Shown here in pieces: positions 9,501 through 17,027 of a stretch of DNA of 42,777 bases. Source of the DNA: CAZCCC01 sp964535715 (GTDB lineage: Bacteria > Patescibacteriota > Patescibacteriia > Buchananbacterales > UBA6539); the NCBI GenBank assembly GCA_964535715.1, contig CAZHUO010000011.1, positions 1 through 42,777 on the forward strand, in the 5' to 3' direction. Every line of letters starts with the position of its first letter. Positions within the stretch are counted from its first letter, which is position 1. The notes beneath the pieces were generated by a model, which was not told the origin of the DNA, made no database searches, and saw only the letters and a list, made by a program, of their open reading frames with translations. The position numbers were made by a program, and so were the translations under genes.

Positions 9501-10453
9501 CCTTCCATACCGGCGGAGTTGCCGGCTTGGATATTACCCAAGGTTTGCCCAGGGTTGAAGAAATTTTTGAAGCCCGCCCGCCAAAAATGAAAGCTTTTAT
9601 CGCTGAAGTTGATGGTACGGTAAAATTTGAAGAAGCTAAAAAAGAAGGCTCAAAGATAAGCCGCACCAGAGTGGTTAAAGTTTCATACGAAGAACTTGAT
9701 TCAGATATTTATCCTTTGGCTGATTTGGGAAAAGAAAAGAAATCAAAGCAGGCTGTTAAAGTAAAAAATAAGCAGAAGGTTAATATCGGCGACTTAATAA
9801 TGATAAATAAGGACGGCGAGAAGATTTTGGCCAAGCGTGAAGGAAACGTTAAAATTGAAAAAGATAGAGTAACAGTTACAGTTAATGATGACAAGACAAG
9901 AATATATCAAATACCGCCGGAATTTCATTTGATTGTAAAAGATGGTGAATTAGTGACTAAAGGAACCCCTTTAACCAATGGCAGCCTAGATTTGCGCCAG
10001 ATTTACAGCCTTAAAGGCAAGGATGAAACTCAACGGTACATTGTTGATGAAATCCAAAAGATTTATTCATCTCAAGGCCAGAAATTGGATAATCGTCACG
10101 TTGAGCTTGTTGTCAGGCAGATGTTTTCCAGAATTTTAGTGAAAGAAAACGGAGATTCAGAACTTTTGTCCGGCCAGCGAATCGAGTTTGACGAGCTTAA
10201 GGAAGCAAATTTAAAATTGAAAAAAGGGCAAGCTGAAGCCAATGGTGAGGAATTGCTTTTGGGAATTTCAAAGGTTTCTCTATCCACCTCAAGCTTTTTG
10301 TCCGCCGCATCATTTCAAGAGACTTCCAGGGTATTGATTAATGCTGCAGTTGAGGGAAAAATTGATCATCTGCGCGGACTTAAGGAAAATGTCATTATTG
10401 GCAGGCTAATTCCAGCCGGAACCGGTTTTAAGGAAAATTCAGATGAAGAATAA
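6533..10453 (+). CDS. rpoC: DNA-directed RNA polymerase beta' subunit
   Basis: The other half of the RNA polymerase catalytic centre. The magnesium-binding NADFDGDQ motif is at residues 532-539. The N-terminal zinc site is C63, C65, C78, C81. The second zinc site is C871, C944, C951, C954. A Lys/Glu-rich coiled-coil insertion (about residues 145-230) lies between the zinc finger and the clamp region. The trigger-loop region ([22 protein letters not shown]-like) is present around residue 975. Length 1306 aa is typical. The gene starts 3 nt after rpoB and ends before a clear terminator at 10537. Confidence 0.98.
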   Translation: [1306 protein letters not shown]

Positions 10454-10536
10454 ATAAATTCAATCAAATTAAGATAAATAAACTCTTACCAACCCTAAAG
10501 ATCTATTGAAAAATAAAATAGATGCGGGGCAAACAT

Positions 10537-10567
10537 AGCGCACCATTTTGGGGCGCTTTTGTTTTTT
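10537..10567 (+). terminator. rpoBC terminator
   Basis: agcgc (10537-10541) pairs with gcgct (10553-10557), extended by cc/gg, followed by ttttgtttttt. It lies 84 nt after the rpoC stop. Confidence 0.8.
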
Positions 10568-10574
10568 AATGATT

Positions 10575-10740
10575 GCCGCCACGGATAAAGCAACTGTCGC
10601 CATGGGTGACATAAAAGCTATATTTTGCTTTTACCCTTCCAACGGGAGAGGGTGTAGTCTGCCGATGGCGGCGTAAAAAAACTTCATCTAGCTTTTACCC
10701 CCCCCATAAGTAGAGTGTAATCATACCCCGGCTTGAGACG
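10575..10740. other. Unexplained structured non-coding segment between rpoC and ftsK
   Basis: No gene is seen between 10568 and 10858. gccgcca (10575-10581) is complementary to tggcggc (10666-10672) and encloses two small hairpins (gtcgcc/ggtgac near 10596-10610 and accct/agggt near 10633-10653). A C8 tract follows at ~10697. It could be a degraded mobile element or an RNA; I cannot decide. Confidence 0.4.
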
Positions 10741-10762
10741 CCCAATTCCAATTTTTTGTCTC

Positions 10763-10791
10763 TTGGGTTTTGTTTGAAAATATGGTAAAAT
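10763..10791 (+). promoter_or_regulatory. Probable ftsK operon promoter
   Basis: A weak -35 TTGGGT (10763-10768), 17 bp, and a good -10 TAAAAT (10786-10791) lie 67 nt upstream of ftsK. Confidence 0.55.
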
Positions 10792-10858
10792 ATATTTTGT
10801 TAAAGCACTAGATTATTTTTATTTTTTTTAAATTATTGAGAAAAAATGAACTAAAATT

Positions 10859-13159
10859 ATGGCAAAAAAAGCCAGGAAAATCAAAAAATTAAAGGGCTTA
10901 AGAGATTATGACTTTTCTCCGCCGGAAATTGAAATTTCCAAAGAAACCAAGCGTATTATATTTATCATTGTTTTGCTTACATTTGGAGCGATAACGCTTT
11001 TGAGCTTGTTTAATGCTGCCGGAACTTTGGGAACATATGTAAATAATTTTTTAAAAATTATTTTAGGAATTAACCGCTGGTATTTGCCATTTCTGCTATT
11101 AATGATCGGTTATTTTTTGCTTCGGCCTCTGAAATATGGTTTTAGCGGAGTCAATTTTTTTGGTCTTATAATTTTTATATTAGGCTTTAACGGCTTAATC
11201 CACATAATTTTTCATAGCGATAATTTATTGCCAGCCGCCAAGGCTGGTTTTGGCGGTGGTTATACCGGTTTAATTTTGGCCTGGCCTTTTTTGAGGTTTA
11301 TGGGTTTTTGGGCAAGCTTTATTGTTCTTTTGGCTTTAGCCATAATCGGGCTTGTGCTGCTTTTTGAATCAATTTTGGCAAATGTTTTACAGGCTAGGCA
11401 GATACAGGAAGAAGATTTGGAAGAGGAAAATGAAAAAGAGTCCATAATATCAAAAATGAAAAATTATTTTGTTGAAAAAAGGATTAAAAAATTGAAAGAG
11501 CAGCGGGAAAAAATTGAACAAAGCCAAGATGGAAGCGAATTTGAGCAGGAACCAATTTTTTCCCAAAAGGAGGTCGAAGTTGAAAAGCACGGCGGTAAAA
11601 AGCCACTATCTGAAGAAGAAGATGAAGAAAATAATTCAGCTGAAAATGCATTGGATTTGAAGCTGATTAAGTCAAAAAGGAAGAAAGTCGATATTCCAAT
11701 TGATCTTTTGGACGGCAAGACCACAACTCCAAATGGTGGAGATTTAAAGGCTAATAAGGCGATAATTCAAAAAACATTGGATAATTTTGGCATTAAGGTT
11801 GAAATGGGTGATTCACAGGTTGGGCCAACAGTCACTCAATATACATTAATGCCGGCTGAAGGAGTGAAGCTTTCAAGAATTGTTGCTTTATCGGATAATT
11901 TGGCTTTAAAGCTGGCTGCTCATCCGATCAGAATTGAAGCCCCAATTCCGGGAAAATCTTTAGTTGGAATCGAAGTTCCCAATCAGGATAAAGCTGTTGT
12001 TCCTTTAAGTGATGTTTTAAGAAGCCCGGAATTTATTAATCGAAAAACTAATTTATCAATTGCGCTTGGGAAAGATGTTATGGGACGGCCATGGTTTGCT
12101 GATTTGGCAAAAATGCCTCATTTATTGATTGCCGGAGCAACTAACTCGGGAAAGAGCGTTTGCATTAATTCGGTAATTGTCACTTTGCTTTTTCAAAACG
12201 GTCCTGATGATTTGAAATTCATAATGGTTGATCCCAAGAGAGTCGAACTGCCGATTTATAATGGTATTCCTCATTTATTAACGCCGGTAATTACTGATAC
12301 AAAAACAACGATTAATGCTTTGCGCTGGACGATAAAAGAAATGGAAAAAAGGCTTGATATTTTATCTGCTTCCCATCATCGAAATATTCAAAGCTATAAT
12401 GCTGAAGGCGGCGGGATGTCTTATATAGTATTTGTTATCGATGAATTGGCCGACTTAATGGCTTCGGCAAGTTTTGAAGTCGAAGCGGCAATCGTTCGGC
12501 TTGCCCAAATGTCTCGGGCGGTTGGCATTCATCTTATTTTGGCAACACAACGGCCGTCAGTTGATGTTTTAACCGGTTTGATTAAAGCCAATATTACCTG
12601 CAGGATTGCCTTTTCAGTATTTTCGCTTGTCGATTCGCGGACAATTTTGGATATGTCCGGTGCTGAAAAATTACTGGGCAGAGGAGACATGCTTTATTTA
12701 TCAGCCGAAGTTTCAAAGCCGAAAAGGTTGCAGGGAGCTTTTGCTTCAGATGCTGAAATTAAAAGAGTAATCGAATATCTAAAAAATCAGTCAGAGCCCG
12801 AATATATTGAAGAAGTTATAGAAAAACAGCAGACTAATTTCGGCGATTTCAGCATGCCGGAAGGTTCAGAAGACGGCGATCCCTTGCTTAATGAAGCAAA
12901 GGACGTAATACTTCGGGCAAAAAAGGCTTCAGCTTCACTGTTGCAGCGGCGTTTAAGAATCGGTTATGCCCGCGCGGCAAGAATTTTGGATTTGCTTGAA
13001 GGCCAAGGGATAATTGGTCCGGGCGACGGAGCCAAGCCCAGGGAAATATTGATTGGAAGTGACAGTAGTGATATAATAGAAGACCAGGACGAAGAAGATG
13101 GGCAAGATGCTGGTGATGAAGATGATGATTCTGAAGGAGGTAATAACAAGGAATATTAG
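10859..13159 (+). CDS. ftsK: DNA translocase FtsK/SpoIIIE
   Basis: Septum-anchored ATPase that pumps chromosomal DNA during division. Four membrane segments lie at about residues 28-48, 70-90, 98-117 and 136-168. A highly charged linker (~175-260) follows, then the motor domain with Walker A GATNSGKS (426-433) and Walker B IVFVIDE (523-529). The C-terminal winged-helix gamma domain that reads orientation sequences spans about 685-745 (ASLLQRRLRIGYARAARI). An acidic tail ends the protein. At 766 aa it is the short SpoIIIE-like form without a long linker. The ATG follows aaaatt without a Shine-Dalgarno. It heads an apparent operon with the RodZ-like gene (5-nt gap) and recA. Confidence 0.96.
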   Translation: MAKKARKIKKLKGLRDYDFSPPEIEISKETKRIIFIIVLLTFGAITLLSLFNAAGTLGTYVNNFLKIILGINRWYLPFLLLMIGYFLLRPLKYGFSGVNFFGLIIFILGFNGLIHIIFHSDNLLPAAKAGFGGGYTGLILAWPFLRFMGFWASFIVLLALAIIGLVLLFESILANVLQARQIQEEDLEEENEKESIISKMKNYFVEKRIKKLKEQREKIEQSQDGSEFEQEPIFSQKEVEVEKHGGKKPLSEEEDEENNSAENALDLKLIKSKRKKVDIPIDLLDGKTTTPNGGDLKANKAIIQKTLDNFGIKVEMGDSQVGPTVTQYTLMPAEGVKLSRIVALSDNLALKLAAHPIRIEAPIPGKSLVGIEVPNQDKAVVPLSDVLRSPEFINRKTNLSIALGKDVMGRPWFADLAKMPHLLIAGATNSGKSVCINSVIVTLLFQNGPDDLKFIMVDPKRVELPIYNGIPHLLTPVITDTKTTINALRWTIKEMEKRLDILSASHHRNIQSYNAEGGGMSYIVFVIDELADLMASASFEVEAAIVRLAQMSRAVGIHLILATQRPSVDVLTGLIKANITCRIAFSVFSLVDSRTILDMSGAEKLLGRGDMLYLSAEVSKPKRLQGAFASDAEIKRVIEYLKNQSEPEYIEEVIEKQQTNFGDFSMPEGSEDGDPLLNEAKDVILRAKKASASLLQRRLRIGYARAARILDLLEGQGIIGPGDGAKPREILIGSDSSDIIEDQDEEDGQDAGDEDDDSEGGNNKEY

Positions 13160-13164
13160 AATTT

Positions 13165-13854
13165 ATGGCCAGTTTCAGCTTTAAAAAAATTTCTAATCCT
13201 TTGAGTTTAGGCGAGATGCTGAAAGAGGAAAGAGAAAAAAAGAAAATCAGCCTCCTTGAAGCTTCAAAAAAAATAAAAATTTCGATTAAATATCTTGAAG
13301 CCTTGGAATCGGCTCAACTTGACTGCCTTCCCGGCGAAGTTTATGCAAAAAATTTTTTGAAGGTTTATTCGGAATTTTTAGGTTTTGATTCAAAAGAGAT
13401 AGTATCGCTTTATTGTAGTGAAAAAAAAATTTATAGCAAAACCAAAAAGATAAAAGAAAATAAATTTAATAAGCCGGTTGAAAAAATTTCGTTTGCCCAC
13501 CTGATTTCCGGACCGAAAATATTCAAAGGGATTATAGTTTTGATTTTAGCGCTGGTTTGTGTAGCCTATCTCGGATTCAAGGTAAATGCGATTATGGAGC
13601 CACCTAAGTTGATTGTTGAAATGCCAATAAACGATTTGTCAGTGGATAATAATTTAATTGAGGTAAAAGGTTTTGTTGAAAAAGAAGTGATTTTGGAAAT
13701 TAATAATCAGCAGGTATTAGTAAATCCAAAAGGTTACTTTTCAGAAATGATTAACCTGCAACCCGGAGTGAATGTCATTGAAATAAAGGCGGTTAAGCGA
13801 CATGGCCGAGAGACAAAAGTATATCGCCGGGTGGTTTTGAATGAAAAAAATTAG
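13165..13854 (+). CDS. RodZ-like helix-turn-helix membrane protein
   Basis: The N-terminus (residues ~12-80) is a RodZ-type HTH domain with LGEMLKEEREKKKISLLEA and a conserved YLEALE...LPGEVYAKNFLKVYSEFLG segment. A basic linker leads to one membrane span at about residues 122-141. The outer ~90 residues form a beta-rich Ig/Big-like domain (NLIEVKGFVEKE..., NLQPGVNVIEIKA). RodZ proteins link MreB to the cell wall machinery through the same topology; a cell-shape role is inferred from this and from the ftsK neighbour. Length 229 aa is at the short end. It sits 5 nt after ftsK and 30 nt before recA. Confidence 0.85.
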   Translation: MASFSFKKISNPLSLGEMLKEEREKKKISLLEASKKIKISIKYLEALESAQLDCLPGEVYAKNFLKVYSEFLGFDSKEIVSLYCSEKKIYSKTKKIKENKFNKPVEKISFAHLISGPKIFKGIIVLILALVCVAYLGFKVNAIMEPPKLIVEMPINDLSVDNNLIEVKGFVEKEVILEINNQQVLVNPKGYFSEMINLQPGVNVIEIKAVKRHGRETKVYRRVVLNEKN

Positions 13855-13884
13855 AATATTTATAATTAATAATCAAAAGAAACT

Positions 13885-14952
13885 ATGGCAAAAAAAGAGG
13901 AAAAATCAATTAGCGCATCAAATATTTCCGATCGCCTCAAAGCGGCTCAGGAGGCTATTGATCAGATCAAGGAAAGATTCGGCGATGGATCAATCATGAA
14001 GCTTGGTGAGGCAAAAAAAATGGAAGTTGCAGCAGTGCCAACCGGCTGTCTTTCTTTGGATATTGCTTTGGGAGTAGGCGGTATTCCGCGAGGGAGGATC
14101 GTTGAAGTTTTCGGACCTGAAGCATCAGGCAAAACGACTTTAGCCCAGCATATTGTTTCTGAAGTCCAGAAATTGGGCGGTATTGCCGCATTTGTTGATG
14201 CCGAACACGCGTTGGATCCCGAATATGCAAAAAGAATCGGAGTAAATATTGAAGATTTGCTTATTTCGCAGCCGGATACCGGCGAGCAGGCTTTAGATAT
14301 AGTTGAAACTCTGGTTCGGTCAAACGGAATTGATGTTGTTGTTGTTGATTCGGTTGCCGCCCTAACTCCGAAAAAAGAAATTGAAGGCGAGATGGGAGAC
14401 TCGCATATGGGCTTGCAGGCAAGACTGATGAGCCAAGCTTTAAGAAAGCTTGCGGGAATAATTTCTAAAAGCAATACGATTGTGATTTTCATTAATCAAC
14501 TGAGGATGAAAATTGGAATATTTTTTGGCAACCCTGAAACCACAACCGGCGGAACGGCACTGAAGTTTTATTCTTCGGTAAGAATTGAAGTCAGGCGGGC
14601 GGCCCAAATAAAAATGGGCGAAAAAATAATAGGCAACCGGGTAAAAGCCAAGGTGGTTAAGAATAAAGTGGCGCCGCCTTTTCAGACTTGTGAATTCGAT
14701 ATAATGTATAATGAAGGGATTTCCGTTGCCGGTGACGCTCTTGACATGGGTGTAGAATATAAAGTGATAAATAAATCAGGCAATAGCTATGCTTTAGGCG
14801 AACAAAAATTAGGAGTTGGAAGAGAAAACGCAAAAGCTTATCTCAAACAAAACCCCAAGCTGATAGCGGAAATTAAAAAGCAGGTCTGGCAAAATATCAA
14901 AACCGGGGAAATTGAAGCAAAAAAGGAAGAAGATAAAAGAATAGAAAGATAA
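13885..14952 (+). CDS. recA: Recombinase RecA
   Basis: Strand-exchange ATPase for homologous recombination and SOS signalling. The Walker A motif GPEASGKTT is near residue 75, Walker B is VVVVDSVAAL, and the L2 loop region (FINQLRMKIGIFFGNPETTTGG-like) is intact. Length 355 aa is normal; the C-terminus is Lys/Glu rich. It begins 30 nt after the RodZ-like gene without an obvious promoter of its own. A ~200-bp repeat element starts 29 nt after its stop codon, followed by a strong symmetrical terminator. Confidence 0.98.
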   Translation: MAKKEEKSISASNISDRLKAAQEAIDQIKERFGDGSIMKLGEAKKMEVAAVPTGCLSLDIALGVGGIPRGRIVEVFGPEASGKTTLAQHIVSEVQKLGGIAAFVDAEHALDPEYAKRIGVNIEDLLISQPDTGEQALDIVETLVRSNGIDVVVVDSVAALTPKKEIEGEMGDSHMGLQARLMSQALRKLAGIISKSNTIVIFINQLRMKIGIFFGNPETTTGGTALKFYSSVRIEVRRAAQIKMGEKIIGNRVKAKVVKNKVAPPFQTCEFDIMYNEGISVAGDALDMGVEYKVINKSGNSYALGEQKLGVGRENAKAYLKQNPKLIAEIKKQVWQNIKTGEIEAKKEEDKRIER

Positions 14953-14980
14953 TTTAGATAAAGGGTATTAAACAGAGGAG

Positions 14981-15180
14981 CAAGTCGCCGACGCGTCAAA
15001 GCCGCTTTGGCGACGACGCGTTCTGCCCACTTTTTCGGCAGCAAGTCGCCGACGCTCCAAAGCTGGATAGTTACAGCTTTGGCGACGGAACGCTTTCGGG
15101 TATTGACCCTTTGATGGCTCCTCGGCTCGGAAACAAAAAGTTGCTTACTTTTTGTTTCCCTCGCCTTACGTCGCCAATAA
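14981..15180 (+). repeat. Two-hairpin repeat element, copy 1 (downstream of recA)
   Basis: The element begins caagtcgccgacg and ends cttacgtcgccaataa. It contains two tandem versions of a gtcgcc...ggcgac hairpin (14984-15013 and 15044-15087) and one perfect 13-bp hairpin ggaaacaaaaagt/actttttgtttcc (15129-15159). An inverted copy lies at 39572-39752 after murI. Both sit a few nt to tens of nt after a stop codon. It could be a MITE, a REP/BIME-like element or a processing/termination structure. Confidence 0.75.
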
Positions 15181-15188
15181 AATTTTTT

Positions 15189-15216
15189 AAAAGCGCGCCA
15201 ATATGGGCGCGCTTTT
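15189..15216. terminator. Bidirectional terminator downstream of recA
   Basis: aaaagcgcgcc (15189-15199) and ggcgcgctttt (15206-15216) form an 11-bp stem flanked by T/A tracts on both sides, so it can stop transcription from either strand. Confidence 0.85.
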
Positions 15217-15333
15217 AAATTTAATATCCTTCGAAATTCTACAGGTATAAGCCAGTGGAAGGTTACTTAAGATTAAAATAATTTCTGAAAAATAATAATT
15301 ACGGTTTTGATTTTTTATATTTAAATTAAATTT

Positions 15334-15365
15334 AAAAAAACATCCGCGTTGAAAATTGTGGATGT
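15334..15365 (-). terminator. Terminator of the 35-aa gene / rpsF operon
   Basis: On the minus strand acatcc pairs with ggatgt around a 14-nt loop, followed by seven T. It lies 22 nt after the stop of the small gene at 15388. Confidence 0.8.
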
Positions 15366-15387
15366 TTTTTAAAAATTTTTAAATGGC

Positions 15388-15495
15388 TTATCTCTTTTTT
15401 CTTAAATCTTTTGTTTTCAGCCTCAACTCTTTGCCTTTCTTGGTATTTTTTTTCGCATGTTTAATGCGAGCTTTTAATGCGCTGTTTTGTCCCAT
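15388..15495 (-). CDS. 35-aa highly basic mini protein
   Basis: This short reading frame starts MGQNSALKARIKHAKKN and ends KDLRKKR; about 40% of its residues are Lys or Arg, and it has no acidic cluster. Composition and position (last gene of a ribosomal-protein cluster, with a terminator 22 nt downstream) suggest a small ribosome- or RNA-binding protein. It is separated from efp by 190 nt of word array and has no clear Shine-Dalgarno, so it may have its own promoter. I do not recognise a named family. It does not match the short AURKAIP1/COX24-type basic peptide. Confidence 0.6.
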   Translation of the reverse strand: MGQNSALKARIKHAKKNTKKGKELRLKTKDLRKKR

Positions 15496-15538
15496 ATGGT
15501 TAGTTTATGAAATTATGAATGTAAAAAATTAATTATTT

Positions 15539-15667
15539 AAAATCACAAATTCAAAATATCAAATTGTTAGCAAGTTTTTAATTTCAAGCTCCAAATTCCA
15601 AACGAAAATTTTTACTGATTATTTTAAACATTGTAATTTGTTTGGAGCTTGTAATTTGTGATTTGGT
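15539..15667. repeat. Word array, family D, arranged as a palindrome
   Basis: Left-arm words (aaatcacaaattc, caagctccaaattccaaac) are complementary to the right arm (gtttggagcttgtaattt, gtgattt). It fills the gap between the 35-aa gene and efp. Related words occur at 19004-19070 inside a gene and at 19461-19525. Confidence 0.7.
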
Positions 15668-15687
15668 ACTTAAGTACTTAAATTCTA

Positions 15688-16260
15688 TTAGCTTACTCTT
15701 TCAACGTATTCGCCGGTTTCGGTGTTTATTCGAATTGTGTCTCCTTCTTTGATGAATAGCGGAACGTTCACTTCATAGCCGGTTTCGATTTCAGCGGTTT
15801 TGGTTACTCGGCCTTGAGCTGAGTCGCCTCGTACGCCATCGGCCGATGAAGTTATTTTAAATTCCATCTTTGGAGCAAGTTCAATTCCAATGGGCTCATC
15901 ATTGAAAGACACCAAACTGACTTCACAGCCTTCTCTTAAAAAATTTGCTTGATTGCCAAGCTGCTGGCCTGAAAACGACAACTGCTCGTAAGTGTCATTG
16001 TCCATGAAAAAGTATTCTTTTCCGGTGCTATAAAGATAATTTATCTTTTTGGTGGCCAAAGATCCGGTTTCAACTTTTTCACCCGGTTTGAAATTGTATT
16101 CAATGACTTTTCCGGTAATCAAATTTTTTAGTTTTGTCTGCATTACCGGTTTTCTTTGCTGCATTCTGACAAACCTCGCTTCAACCACGCGGCACGGCTG
16201 GCCGTCATAAATTATCGTTAAGCCCTGTTTTATGTCATTAAGCGATCCTAATACCGGCAT
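15688..16260 (-). CDS. efp: Elongation factor P with atypical tip loop
   Basis: EF-P binds between the ribosomal P and E sites and rescues stalling at polyproline. The three-domain architecture is complete: KOW-like N-terminal domain (1-65), OB domain (~66-128) and C-terminal OB domain (~130-190, with the family signature around TGYEVNVPLFIKEGDTIRI). Length 190 aa is normal. The loop that normally reads KPGKGxAFxR, with the modified Lys34, reads VRMQQRKPVMQ (31-41) here. By alignment to the following TKLKN block, Gln35 occupies the Lys34 position, flanked by Arg36-Lys37. The modification route must therefore differ or be absent. It starts 1 nt after rpsR ends. Confidence 0.95.
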   Translation of the reverse strand: MPVLGSLNDIKQGLTIIYDGQPCRVVEARFVRMQQRKPVMQTKLKNLITGKVIEYNFKPGEKVETGSLATKKINYLYSTGKEYFFMDNDTYEQLSFSGQQLGNQANFLREGCEVSLVSFNDEPIGIELAPKMEFKITSSADGVRGDSAQGRVTKTAEIETGYEVNVPLFIKEGDTIRINTETGEYVERVS

Positions 16261-16261
16261 A

Positions 16262-16492
16262 TTATTTGTTGGTAATTGGTAATAAAGACATCACCCTTGC
16301 CCGCTTAATTGCGTTAGCCAACTTCCTTTGATGTTTGGAACAAACGCCGCTTCTTTTTCGCGGTACGATTTTTGCGTAAGAAGATATGAATCTTCTTAAA
16401 GTTTGAATGTCCTTGTAATCTATTTCTTTTGCATTACTTTTGCAAAAAAAACATTCTTTACTTTTTGCTAAAATATCATTATTTTTTTGCAT
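16262..16492 (-). CDS. rpsR: 30S ribosomal protein S18
   Basis: bS18 pairs with bS6 on the platform of the small subunit. The 76-aa protein has the core YKDIQTLRRFISSYAKIVPRKRSG and ends RARVMSLLPIT. It keeps a potential zinc site: CFFC (residues 14-17) plus the later C..H of SGVCSKHQRK. Third gene of rpsF-ssb-rpsR. The usual fourth gene rplI is replaced by efp. Confidence 0.97.
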   Translation of the reverse strand: MQKNNDILAKSKECFFCKSNAKEIDYKDIQTLRRFISSYAKIVPRKRSGVCSKHQRKLANAIKRARVMSLLPITNK

Positions 16493-16538
16493 ATTTTTTT
16501 AAACTCTTAATCAAAGTTTTGCTTTGGTTATTATTTAT

Positions 16539-16976
16539 TTAGAATGGTATATTTTCTACTTGGATTTCGTCATCTTGCCTTGTCGGTTCTGGCTGGCTGT
16601 ATTCCTGGGTTGCTTGTGGCTGCGAGTATTGGCCGTTTGAAGAAGTTCCTTTGGTGTCAAGCATTATCATATTTTCGGCAATAATTTCAGTCCGATAATT
16701 TTTTTTGCCGCTTTGGTCTTCCCAATCTCTGGTTTGAAGCCGGCCTTCAATATATACTTTGCTGCCTTTTTTGAGGTACTGTGAACAAATATCGGCTAAT
16801 TTTCTCCAGGCAACAATATTGTGAAATTCAACTTTTTTTTGTTTTTGGCCGGAAGCGTCAGTCCATATTAAATTGGTTGCAACGCCGAATGAAGTGACAT
16901 TTTGTCCGGAAGGAGTGGTTCTTGTCTCCGGATCTCTGGTTAAGTTGCCGATAATCATGGCTTTGTTTAAATTCAT
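16539..16976 (-). CDS. ssb: Single-stranded DNA-binding protein
   Basis: The OB fold (residues 1-~105) begins MNLNKAMIIGNLTRDPE and includes VEFHNIVAWRKLADICSQYL and KGSKVYIEGRLQTRDW. A Gln/Ser/Pro-rich linker leads to the acidic tip DDEIQVENIPF, the conserved docking peptide for replication and repair partners. Length 145 aa is normal. It lies 46 nt upstream of rpsR and 51 nt downstream of rpsF. Confidence 0.97.
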   Translation of the reverse strand: MNLNKAMIIGNLTRDPETRTTPSGQNVTSFGVATNLIWTDASGQKQKKVEFHNIVAWRKLADICSQYLKKGSKVYIEGRLQTRDWEDQSGKKNYRTEIIAENMIMLDTKGTSSNGQYSQPQATQEYSQPEPTRQDDEIQVENIPF

Positions 16977-17027
16977 ATTTTTTTCAGTTAATATTTAGAC
17001 GCTATGTTTTATGTAATTATAATCGGT

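Noticed and set aside
13962..14492. 176-codon frame antisense to recA
   Set aside because: Shadow of a conserved gene; no start signals.
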